From positions 31,781,574 through 31,845,573 of the forward strand of contig CM039512.1 of NCBI GenBank assembly GCA_022432975.1: a stretch of 64,000 nt of DNA, given 5' to 3'. The notes beneath the pieces were generated by a model. The model saw nothing but the letters and a program-made list of their open reading frames with translations. It was not told where the DNA came from and did not search any database. Below are positions 54,931 to 64,000 of the stretch, piece by piece (the stretch's first letter is position 1; each line of letters begins with the position of its first letter). Position numbers and translations under genes: made by a program. The stretch comes from Begonia masoniana (Eukaryota > Streptophyta > Magnoliopsida > Cucurbitales > Begoniaceae).

Positions 54931-56188
54931 CTTCGGCCTCTGTTCTCAGAGAGAGAGAGAGAGTAGTTTGGTAATTTTAAAAAAACATCTGTCAATTTTA
55001 ACTAAAAAATTGACGGCAGGGTTTGAATTGCAAACGTTTTATACGTTAGGATTTGATTGTGTACAAAACAAACGTTAGGTACCAAATGGTTACTGACCTC
55101 ATACGTTGGAGTCTAAGTGGTACTTTTCCCTGCCGCAGAAACTCAAAAACCAACAATAATCCAGTTATTCGCTTTGGCATCATATTGTCAAGAGTCTAAA
55201 GGCAATAATGATTAGCCTGAAAATCACTAATGATTAGATTTGACTAGACAACAATTTTTCAGAAGCTCGTACTCAGCATTGGGACGATCATACAGATTCA
55301 GGTATTATTTAGAGAGATCAGTTACCATTTTTGAGAGTAAAAGTTCATATTTAGGCCTATCATCGATGCCATTTGAGGGCGTTGTTTTCAAGCTTTGTAA
55401 CGTCAAAATACTCCTCCCTTTCAACATTGATTGCAACATGATCGATTTCACATATAGATTTTTGACTGTTCCGATGAAGATTCGCAGTGCAAATAATATC
55501 TACCCTACTCTTCTTCAACTATTGAAAAGACTGACCATTCCTCTACTATGGTCGACAGCTTGATAAGTTCATTTGTACTGAGACTGAGAGGTCGATTGGG
55601 AGTAAGGAAAGACTTCACGCATTAATTGTCTCAATCCAAATGCCACCCTAGCTTGCCTCATGAGATAAACTAAAATATGCCTGAAATCACATGTGCGGCT
55701 TTCGAGTTCTACTTTCTAATCTGTCTAAAACATATGTTATCATTAAAATGCTAGCAGAGAAGAACTTTATAGTGGGGAGCACCTGAATCAAATTGTATAG
55801 TCTTGATAAACATCGAAAGACAGAAAATATTTATTGTTCTCAAAAGTTTTGACTTATAAGGATAACATCAAAAGAAAAAGGTACTAGCCTGCCGGAAATG
55901 TTAAATCTTCATAATAGCAGTTTTCATAAGCAGGAAAATATCACCCCGAAGAACTCAAATATATATATATAAACTGAATAAACAACAAATGTGGTCTTGT
56001 AAGAACGATGAATCTTCTAGCTAGCAATACTTAAAAAAAAAAGCTTATAATCTCTGTAATAAGAAAATTTCGAGGACGAGTTATTAGGCAGTGATTATCT
56101 GATATTTCATAATGAAAACAAAATTTTACACAAAAAAAAACATGATGGGCTAATTAAGCACCATAAACTGAACCTGCATTTCAAATCT
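54931..56188. other. Intergenic, no gene recognised
   Basis: AT-rich sequence with a short GA repeat at 54949-54962 and an AT run near 55962. A 107-codon open frame at 55240-55563 has no ATG start and resembles nothing I know. The right end includes the 3' untranslated region of the DnaJ gene. Confidence 0.5.
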
Positions 56189-57271
56189 TTAAGCAGCAGA
56201 TTCAAACTTCCCTAGCATATCACAATGTGGTGTTTCTGATATATATCCCCATTGGCGTCGCTGCATCTCAAGACGGCAATTCTGTGCCAGGATAGTAAAA
56301 TATTCTCTTTCAATCTGCCGTTCAAGTGTCACACGATTTTGACCATCTGGGGAATAATCTTCCTCAAATTTTCTTGATTTCACATAAAAACTGACACCCT
56401 TTTGAGTCGTATACCGGTATTCATAGGGATAAGATTTGGAGAGTGAATAGATAGGTTCTGAAGACGGTAAAAAGTTCAATAGCAGAATTACTAACACAGG
56501 TAGTAACTGAATCAACATTCGAACAGTTCCACCAGAACCATGATCAGCTGTTCTTGCTCGCATACCAGGTCCAAAATTGAAGGTTCGAAACTGGGTAGTT
56601 GCTGGTGCCATTCCGCCAAAGAAGAAATTCCTGAATATTTCCTCCGCATCAACATCTGCATCATAGAACCCATTAAATCCGTTTGCACCATGTCTTGTAG
56701 GCCTTCTCTCACTACTTGGTTCATCAGTTCCGACAACATCATATGTCTTCCTAGTGTCCTCGTTACTTAGACACTGGAATGCCTTCGATACAGCTTTAAA
56801 CGCTTCCTCAGCCCCAGGAGCCTTGTTTTTATCTGGGTGAACCTTTAAAGAAAGCTTTCTGTAAGCTTTTCGGACATCCTCAACGGTGCAACTCTTTTCT
56901 AATCCTAAAATCTCATAATAATCTTTCTTCTTCTTAATTTGCCTAACCATTTCAATCTGATCCCCTGTGTACGATGCCGATGATGAAGATGCAGAAGAGC
57001 CAGTTGATGAAACCCTATGTCGAATTGAAGGCTGATCAGAAGGCTTCGATGAAGAGGCCCCGGATGATCCATTGACAGGTCTACCACCTTCAGCTGTCGA
57101 TTTCTCACCAGAGTCATTCTGAATCGCAGACACAAGGTCGCTAATAGGAAGCGTCGGATTAAGACGGCTAGCTTTGTTAGCGAATTTAAGAGCGCGAATT
57201 CGATCTCCGGCTTCCAACGCTTCCTTTGCAAATTTTAAGCATCTCAACGCATCGTCTTTGTTCCCCTCCAT
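56189..57271 (-). CDS. DnaJ co-chaperone with C-terminal DUF1977, ER-membrane type (360 aa)
   Basis: A single-exon gene. J-domain proteins stimulate Hsp70 ATPase; this architecture is that of ER-anchored DNAJB12/DNAJB14-like proteins and their Arabidopsis relatives. Start: ATG at 57269-57271 ([12 protein letters not shown]), the usual start of this family; the frame stays open upstream without another good start. Residues 1-50 form a short tetratricopeptide-like helix pair. Residues 55-110 are a Ser-rich linker. The J domain is at about 117-180 with HPD at 145-147. A Gly/Phe-containing stretch follows (198-245). A hydrophobic segment at about 250-270 ([17 protein letters not shown]) is the likely membrane anchor. 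DUF1977 is at about 265-355 ([16 protein letters not shown]). Complete, no damage seen. The neighbouring RRS1 gene is divergent. Confidence 0.93.
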   Translation of the reverse strand: MEGNKDDALRCLKFAKEALEAGDRIRALKFANKASRLNPTLPISDLVSAIQNDSGEKSTAEGGRPVNGSSGASSSKPSDQPSIRHRVSSTGSSASSSSASYTGDQIEMVRQIKKKKDYYEILGLEKSCTVEDVRKAYRKLSLKVHPDKNKAPGAEEAFKAVSKAFQCLSNEDTRKTYDVVGTDEPSSERRPTRHGANGFNGFYDADVDAEEIFRNFFFGGMAPATTQFRTFNFGPGMRARTADHGSGGTVRMLIQLLPVLVILLLNFLPSSEPIYSLSKSYPYEYRYTTQKGVSFYVKSRKFEEDYSPDGQNRVTLERQIEREYFTILAQNCRLEMQRRQWGYISETPHCDMLGKFESAA

Positions 57272-59024
57272 CCCAAACCAAATCCAAAATTCCTCAAATA
57301 TCAAGATCCAACAAATCGGGAACTCTGAAGGCAAAATTCCAAAAAAAAACAAAAAACAAATACAGAAAAGCGAACAATAAATAACAGCACTCGTTCAGAA
57401 TAGTATAGAGAAAGCGCGAGAGAAACGAAACCAAGAGATCCCCATTAGCACAGTAAATCGAATAAGAAAGGCGGACTTAGGGCTCACAGATGGATCCGAA
57501 CACGACGAGGAGGGAAGCTCTTATTTTTCCCCAAAATATTCCTCAGGGTTCCATCGCAGAGGAATTGCTATTTGAGATATCGACTCGGTCGTCAAGATGG
57601 ACGTATTTATCAAAAGCTTAAATACGTTTAGGTTTTGTACATAATTTGCATTTGCCAAACACTTCCTCTCATCAATAACTTAGAAAGAGAAATTTTTTTT
57701 GGACGGACTTCTCAAACTCGGTGAGTTGGAACTTTCAAGATTGGCTCGGCTAGGCTCGTTTGTCACCCCTAATATTAAATGATTGATAATTAGATAGGTG
57801 TCAACCTAATTTTTATGTGTATAATTTATAATGTACAACTTGCAAATAATTTTTTTCCTAAATACATATCATTTTATATATAGGTTCACTTATAAACGAG
57901 CTATAACACCACCTCATAGGGCTATAATGCTCCGCATTACAGATGACAATGTATGTTCACTTATAAACGGGCTATAACGCAACAAAGAAAAACTAGGTCA
58001 ACCAAGTTGAGTTCACGATGATCTATAAATACGACACATACTACCAAAAATCGAAAGGAGGTTGGATATTGGAGAGAAAAAATAATTTTGAACGATCAAT
58101 TATTAACGATCCTCGTAGAAATCACACTAACACACGACACAACATTGAGACGGAAAAGCTAGTTTCATCTCTCTTTCTTTATCTTTATTTTCTTTGTGAT
58201 TCTCATGAAGATTATTTATTATATTATCTCTCTTGTTTCTCTATGATTGGTTATGAATTAATTTCTTTTTTTAGGGTTATAATTAGAATATTTTTATATC
58301 TTTTTTAGTGTTACTATTTCGTATTAGGATTATTGTGTCTTGGACTTATTGTATCTAACTTACTATTAAGTAGGTTAATTTGATGACGTGTAAAATAATT
58401 GAAATGGAGAGTCGCATGTTAGATAGAGACAAAAATGTTACATGCATAACCTATGAAATCACATAAACAAGATAAGTTCAATGAATTGTTGTAATTATAA
58501 TTGTCATAGGAATAGTGAATTAAATTTACGACGACATTTCTAATCAAATACTAGAAGAGACTTTTAGATAATTAGGGTTTCTTGATTAATAAACTCTTGT
58601 GAATTAATTATAATTCTAGACTTTTATTCATAGAAAATTATTATTTTTTTTATTTTTTTAGTAAATTAAACATAACAAAGGTAGAAGTATATTGATAGCT
58701 AATTATAACCATTTTGATTGGCCTACACAAAGTTAATTGTCACGTGTGTGGGATTTCAACAACAACTAGCTATAAAAGATGTCACCAATTGCTATATACT
58801 TAGTAAGAAAAATAATTAATTGGGGGAACCCAACACAACCCCCTTATTCCATCCGTAACAAAATACCTCACTAACCAAATCAAAAATCTGTAAACCCTAA
58901 AAAGGAGGGCCAGCCCATAAATAATTAGGGAAAACAAGAGACTACTACTGCGGAAGTCGACCATGTCTTTTTAACCTTCCAGCACTTAACATTCGGTTTC
59001 AGAGCTCCAGAGCTACGGTCGGAG
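57272..59024. promoter_or_regulatory. Divergent intergenic region between the DnaJ and RRS1 genes
   Basis: 1.75 kb, AT-rich, without a gene. 57272 to about 57500 is the presumed DnaJ 5' leader. Toward RRS1 there is a G-box CACGTG at 58741-58746, TATAAAA at 58771-58777, a telo-box AAACCCTAA at 58892-58900 and a site II-type TGGGCT on the minus strand (58912-58917). Telo-box plus site II is a known pairing in promoters of plant ribosomal-protein and ribosome-biogenesis genes. The open frame at 58018-58308 is not supported. Confidence 0.6.
58892..58917 (+). promoter_or_regulatory. Telo-box and site II motif pair upstream of RRS1
   Basis: AAACCCTAA and, 11 bases later, AGCCCA (reverse of TGGGCT), about 110-130 bp upstream of the RRS1 ATG. 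Motif identity is seen; the regulatory role is inferred from its known use in this gene class. Confidence 0.55.
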
Positions 59025-61411
59025 ATGAAGAAGAGCGAAAGCCAAATTCAGATTGACCTTGGTAATCTCTTCGCTTTCGATCCCCATTACCACTTCCCTG
59101 TCCATCCCTCTTCAAGGTTCTTCCTTTCTCCCTTCCTTGCTCTATCGATTATTGTTAGTATAGTAAGTTATGGTTGTCGTTCTACTGATTTTTTGCTCTA
59201 ACCAACTAATTTATCTGGATTTACATGAATATCTATTTAGCTCTATCTATTCTTGCTCTGATGAAAACGTTTGTCACATGAAAAATATGTTCTTCGAAGA
59301 TATTTTAGTTTCTAGGACACCTATGTGTTAGAAAGAATCTGAAATATATTCAAAATTTTGTTTTCGTTATATCTACATAGAGCTAAGCCCTAGGGTCTGA
59401 TAAGTCCATATCTTTCCATTCCAACATTACCATATTATTTGTTTGCAAATAATTTTAAATTCAGAGAACCTCTCATCTTCTTACTTGTTATTTGTTCTCA
59501 TATTCACTATTTAAAAAATTTAGGGAAGACTTAGTGAATGAATGTCTACAGAAGGGCACACAATTAGTTCAAGCTATTGTCACTGATCTTTTCAACATGC
59601 CTTCAACTGACGATGCTGATGGTCCAATAGTCAAATTGCCTCCTCCCACGACTAAATTGCCTAGAGAGAAGCATGTAAGTTTTCCATTTTACTTATTTTT
59701 ACCATCATACAATTTTTTGATTGTTTTATGTGCAAGCACCTGTACATGGAAGAACCTTTCTTCATTTGATTATAACTAGTTTAGTGGAAAAATCTATTGT
59801 TGAAGTTCTTAGGGTGTAAATTCTTAAATTTTTCTCACATTTTTTCTTTTCTGAACTTTCGATTTTTTTATTTCAGCTCCCAAGGCCTAAACCTCCGACA
59901 AAGTGGGAACTCTTCGCTAAAGCAAAAGGTTTGTTATTTTTTCTATTTATTTTGATGTGGATGGGATGTAAAGTAATTGAACATGTAAAATATTTTTCTT
60001 TGGCAAGTTTATGTCGTATTTTTACTGGATCTAACTGATATAGAATTATGGGGATTTATTATCATTTTTTTTAAAGATTGTGGATGAAATTAAACTGGAC
60101 TGATGGTATTTAAGGATTCTTGCAGGTATAAAAAAGCAGAAGAAGCATAAGATTGAGTACGATGGAAAAACTGGTATGTGGAAACGACGATTTGGTTATG
60201 ACCGTGCAAATGATGAGGAAAAGCTGCCCATTATGGATGCCAAGATGACTGATGGTAAATATTAGTTAGCTGTGTCATTATTATAGAAAAACATATTTCA
60301 GTTTATTGGTATGATCTGTAGCTGTGGGTATTTAAAGTCCCATTGTGAAAAATGAATGCGTAAATCTTAATCAATAGTTTACATTCGGAAAACTTGAATA
60401 TTGAATCAATTGTTTGCTGACTGCTATGATTATCTCGTCACTTCCTGCAGAACCTGGGAAGGATCCCTATGCTAAGAAAAGGGAAGATAAGAAGAAAAGG
60501 GTTGAAAAACAGGACAAGAATCGTTTACAGAACCTGAAACAAGCTGCAAAAGTTGGTGCCTTGCCAAGGTTTAGCTCTCTATCATTTGTTTCGGTCGCTA
60601 AATCATCTAAACATTGAAAACTCGATCAATTTTTGCAAATTTCTCTTTCAGAATGTTTAATGATCGTAATGGTTATACTAATAACTGAGTGCATTTAAAA
60701 AGTTCTCAATTTCTAAGCTTTATTGTGGTTGTATCACACATTATTCCAGTCTGCATGCCTATGATGCCATTTCTGTCATTAAACCTTATTTGATGTGTCT
60801 AAATGAACTCTATTTGCAGCCATGTTCAACTTGCTGCCACTGCTTTGCCAATAACAGGGACTAAAGCTCCACCGAAGAAAATGTCTAAAGCTGAACTGGG
60901 AAATGTGGCTGGAATGGCAGCAACTTCTACAGCCAGTGGAGGAAAATTTGATAAGAAGTTGCCGGGAGAAAAACAGGCAAAACATGACGGAAAATATCGC
61001 AAGGTTGACTGACAACTTAAGATCTTTCGCTTCATTTTCTCAATTAGAGATTATTTTGCTAAAGTTTCTCTCTCTATGTCCATGCAGTTTTTACCTGTAG
61101 TGGAAAAAACATGGATAGGTTCTCAAGAAAAAGAGCTAACTGACAAGGTGTTGAGCAGATTGATTTCTAAGAATTCTCAAGAAATACTGGACGTCAACAA
61201 GGTGTGCATCTACCTCTTCTCAATCTAAATTCTTGGTGCAGGTTGATTTTCTGATTTTGTTCGTCGTGTTTAGGCCGTGAACATGTATAACGTAAAGAAC
61301 GAAAAGAAACGAAACAATCGGCAAGGAAAGGGCTCGCAGACATCAGGCAAGTTGAAAGTTAGGAACAAGTCTTTTAAAAAGGGATCTTCGAAGAAGGGAA
61401 AGGGGAAATGA
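59025..61411 (+). CDS. RRS1: Ribosome biogenesis regulatory protein RRS1 homologue (8 exons, 325 aa)
   Basis: RRS1 works with RPF2 to bring the 5S RNP (5S rRNA, RPL5, RPL11) into pre-60S particles in the nucleolus. Exons by splice-site reading: 59025-59116, 59524-59674, 59877-59928, 60126-60254, 60451-60568, 60820-61003, 61088-61201 and 61274-61411. All introns are GT-AG, the total is 978 nt, and phases agree throughout. Family motifs: [13 protein letters not shown] (residues 10-22), [97 protein letters not shown], then a Lys/Arg-rich tail ending KKGKGK that fits nucleolar targeting and RNA binding. Length is normal for plant homologues. No damage seen. Confidence 0.94.
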
Positions 61412-62257
61412 ATTAGATTCTTATAATATTATTATCTGTAGAATTTTGGAAGTTTGTACCATCTTTTAAGTTAACAAGTGTTTTCTCTTGGCTGATTCAA
61501 GTATTGATCTGCCATCAAAAGTGCACATCTCTTACAATTTATATCACATTTCGTTCCCCTGCTGCATAGCAAGCCAGTCACCCAACTTCGTTCACTTCTC
61601 AACACTCTCATCCAAGTGGCTAATGTTGTTTCGTCTAAAAATGCACGATGTTTGAGAACACGTAGTACGTCCAAATCCATTAGTGGTACAAGGAATCAAA
61701 TAAAGTCGATCACTTGTTTGTGTGGTGGTGGGTTCGTGCACAACTTTTTATCAGCTTATCAACGTGAGGACCAAGAGCAAATTTGAAGATTCCTTGGATT
61801 ATTCGAAGCAGCTGGCTTCTTCTAACAACACTTCAACGGATGAAACGTCAAAAGTAACTAACTGAAGTCAAAGTTTCATCAGAAACATCTGCACCAAAAC
61901 TGCAAACAAGGAGAGGCTTGTATACCCTACGTTGACGGCAGCTGTTGAAGTCTGGAGGAGAGGAAGAGGAACTGCAGTTCGGTTCTTCTCCTCCGAGACA
62001 CTCTCTCCCTCCCTCTCTTCCTTCATCGGAAGCACAAGGTAGGGTCCTTTTCGCCGATTATCTGAAGATACCTTCCATCTAATGTTCTCTGTTTCTCCCA
62101 CCAATTCATCAAATATTCAGTTTTCTCAGTACCCCATGATTAGAAACTTCTTGGGTTTGCGTAAAGCTGCAACCATTTCGATTGTGTAATGAAATCGCTT
62201 ACGGGTTTTTGATAAGTTGGAAATTTGAAGGAGAGCGTCATCTAGAGCTTCAAAACG
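61412..62257. other. RRS1 3' region and 5' leader of the carrier gene
   Basis: No gene is recognised. The right part (about 61980-62257) is CT-rich then leader-like; AGCACAAG/GTAGGG near 62039 could be a leader intron donor. Open frames on the minus strand (61471-61680, 61868-62104) look like chance. Confidence 0.45.
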
Positions 62258-63725
62258 ATGGGTGGGAGAGGAATACTAGGTTCTGAGGAGAACAAAGGTG
62301 TGATATTCTCCAACTCTGGAATCAAACTCCAATGGAGTAAACCCGAGGGAAGTTTTCACCCAGGTGGCTTGTTTGCAAGTGTTGGACAAGCAGGAGTTGG
62401 ATTCGGGATTTCCCCAAATCCTCCCACTTTGAGAGAAACTAGTACAAGATCTCTACATACTAATTCCTTCATGAAATTAATATCAGCTCCTGAGCTAGAG
62501 TTTCAGATTAGTGGGGTTCCGGAATTTGATTCCAGCGAGCCGTCAGAGGTTGGGGAAGAAGATGTAGTGGTGGTAAAGAAGAAGTTGATGAAAAATGGGG
62601 GTCGTAAAGTGAAAATTAAGATTGCTAATCCATCATTAAGGAGGTTGATTAGCGGAGCAATAGCTGGATGCATATCTAGAACAATGGTTTCTCCATTGGA
62701 GACCATAAGAACTCATTTGATGGTGGGGAGCTGCGGGCAATCGACCGGTGAAGTTTTTCGATCGATCATGGAAACTGATGGGTGGAAGGGATTGTTTAGA
62801 GGCAATTTGGTTAATGTCATCCGAGTAACTCCGAGCAAAGCCATTGAGGTATCAAGTTTAGAATTATCTCAACTATGTATCAAAATCTATGTAACAAATT
62901 TCGATAAATTTTTCATTCATATTGAAATTATCTAATTATTAGTGTTGAATCAATGACATAGATTCATGGTTTTCAAGTATATTCTCACCCCAGTTTCTAT
63001 CTTTAGTTATTTGCTTACGACACTGTAAAGAAACATTTGACTCCCAAGCCTGGAGAAGAGCCGAAAATCCCCATTTTGCCGTCAATACTCGCCGGTGCCG
63101 CCGCCGGAGTCAGCTCAACCTTTTGTACATACCCTCTCGAGCTACTCAAAACCCAATTAACCGTCCAGGTATTCCCAACAAGAAAGAGTGGTTTTATCTA
63201 TTTCGAATCTACTTATTAATCAGAACTCACGCCCAAATCATGTAATACAGAGAGGAGTTTATGACAATCTGTTGGATGCATTAGTGAAGATAGTGAGGGA
63301 AAAAGGTCCGGGTGAACTATACAGAGGACTCTCTGCAAGCTTAATCGGAGTAATTCCGTATGCGGCAACCAACTATTTTGCCTACGATATGCTACGGAAA
63401 GCATACATGAGGGCCTTTAAGAAGGAAGAAGTGGGACATTGGACGACTCTAGTGATTGGGTCATTTGCAGCCACATTTTCAAGCAGTGCTACGTTCCCAT
63501 TGGAAGTGGGCAGAAAGCATGTGCAGGCGAGTGCGCTGAGTGGGATATACTATGACCACATTTTCCATGCTCTTGAACGCATTGTTGAAAAGGAAGGAGT
63601 TGGTGGTTTGTAGAGGTTTGGGTCCAAGCTGCCTCAAATTGATCCCAGCCGCCGGAATATCCTTCATGTGCTACGAAGCTTGTAAGAAGATACTGGTTGA
63701 TGAAGCAGCGACGGAGGATGAATAG
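62258..63725 (+). pseudogene. BT1: BT1-type adenine nucleotide carrier (mitochondrial carrier family) with a frameshift in the last exon
   Basis: Six-transmembrane carrier of the Brittle1 group, which moves adenine nucleotides or nucleotide sugars across plastid and/or mitochondrial envelopes. Exons: 62258-62848, 63007-63168 and 63251 to 63613/63725, with GT-AG sites in phase 0. Residues 1-120 form a Ser/Gly-rich leader containing SFHPGGLFASVGQAGVGFG, conserved in plant BT1 leaders. Three carrier repeats follow, with signature motifs SPLETIRTHL (about residue 145), YPLELLKTQL and FPLEVGRKHV. In exon 3 the frame hits TAG at 63611-63613. The expected last helix (GPSCLKLIPAAGISFMCYEA) continues in another frame to a TAG at 63723-63725. 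The pattern fits loss of two bases at about 63608-63614. It could be a real loss-of-function allele or a consensus error; otherwise the gene looks sound. Confidence 0.88.
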
Positions 63726-64000
63726 ACAGATTATTGTTGTGTCTTGTAATTGATTCAAGACAGCTTGCCTTCTAATTGATTTTTTTTTTTTTTTTTTCAA
63801 AAGAAAACAAACAGTTCTCTGTGGGAGGTTTTGGCCTATTGAACGGGTCTACTTAAGCTTGGAAAAACAAGAGAAAAAATGCTAGAATTTTGCAGATGCT
63901 TGGAATTCTTCCCTTTGTTTTTTGTTTGGTTTGATTGTTACTCCTAATGTTCAACTTGAATTGTTCAGCATTCAACTCAAGTCATGGAAACTACATAACA
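63726..64000. other. 3' region of the carrier gene
   Basis: Contains a run of about 18 T at 63780-63798 and no further coding signal. The next gene is outside the window. Confidence 0.6.

Noticed and set aside
55240..55563. 107-codon frame between the MLO fragment and the DnaJ gene
   Set aside because: No ATG start, no recognisable domain, codon use like intergenic DNA.
58018..58308. 96-codon frame upstream of RRS1
   Set aside because: AT-rich Leu/Phe/Tyr-rich tail, no homology; likely promoter-side intergenic sequence.
63540..63725. Independent small ORF overlapping the carrier gene
   Set aside because: Its C-terminal half is the expected last helix of the BT1-type carrier in a shifted frame, so it is part of that gene.

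Overview
This window looks like nuclear DNA of a eudicot plant. It has plant-type introns, Ty3/gypsy and Ty1/copia LTR retrotransposons, and three recognisable single-copy plant genes at the right end. The genus cannot be fixed from sequence alone. Roughly 1-54,260 is a dense nest of LTR retrotransposons; 54,261-64,000 is genic.

Transposon nest, left block (1-19,167). Element C (Ty3/gypsy, plus strand, gag-pol full of stops) lies in an older inverted gag relic. C is split by element B, a gag-protease element without reverse transcriptase or integrase. B's 5' LTR is in turn split by element A, which has a non-coding interior and a 2.7 kb LTR. C is also split by solo LTR D (target duplication TTATC).

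Transposon nest, middle block (19,168-42,921). A truncated minus-strand chromovirus-like element (J) abuts a truncated plus-strand element whose LTR (E) is broken by three later insertions. These are solo LTR H (TAATG), solo LTR F (GGTAA) and the full-length Tekay/Del-like element G (AATAC). One LTR of G holds solo LTR M (GCAGT). All five target-site duplications are exact.

The right end of the nest (43,520-54,260) is a Ty1/copia element. It is flanked and interrupted by extreme simple repeats: (CT)871 and poly-A runs of 1,117 and 1,419 bases. Several of these look like assembly artefacts.

Genic block. A 5'- and 3'-truncated MLO-like gene fragment sits directly against the copia 3' LTR. It is followed by a DnaJ/DUF1977 co-chaperone gene (minus strand), an RRS1 ribosome-biogenesis gene (8 exons, plus strand) and a BT1-type adenine-nucleotide mitochondrial carrier family gene (3 exons, plus strand) with a frameshift near its end. 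These are unrelated housekeeping genes, not an operon or pathway cluster.

The most notable signal is architectural. The long LTRs (A, D, E, F, G, H, M), in both orientations, share a two-intron leader. It has a 45-56 bp middle exon with TAG/GT acceptor and AG/GTAAGT donor, and a second intron carrying an RY-like CATGCA motif and a hairpin cassette. In most of them an array of short palindromic motifs lies further downstream. The copia element separately appears to begin its gag ORF inside the LTR and to splice over its primer-binding site.
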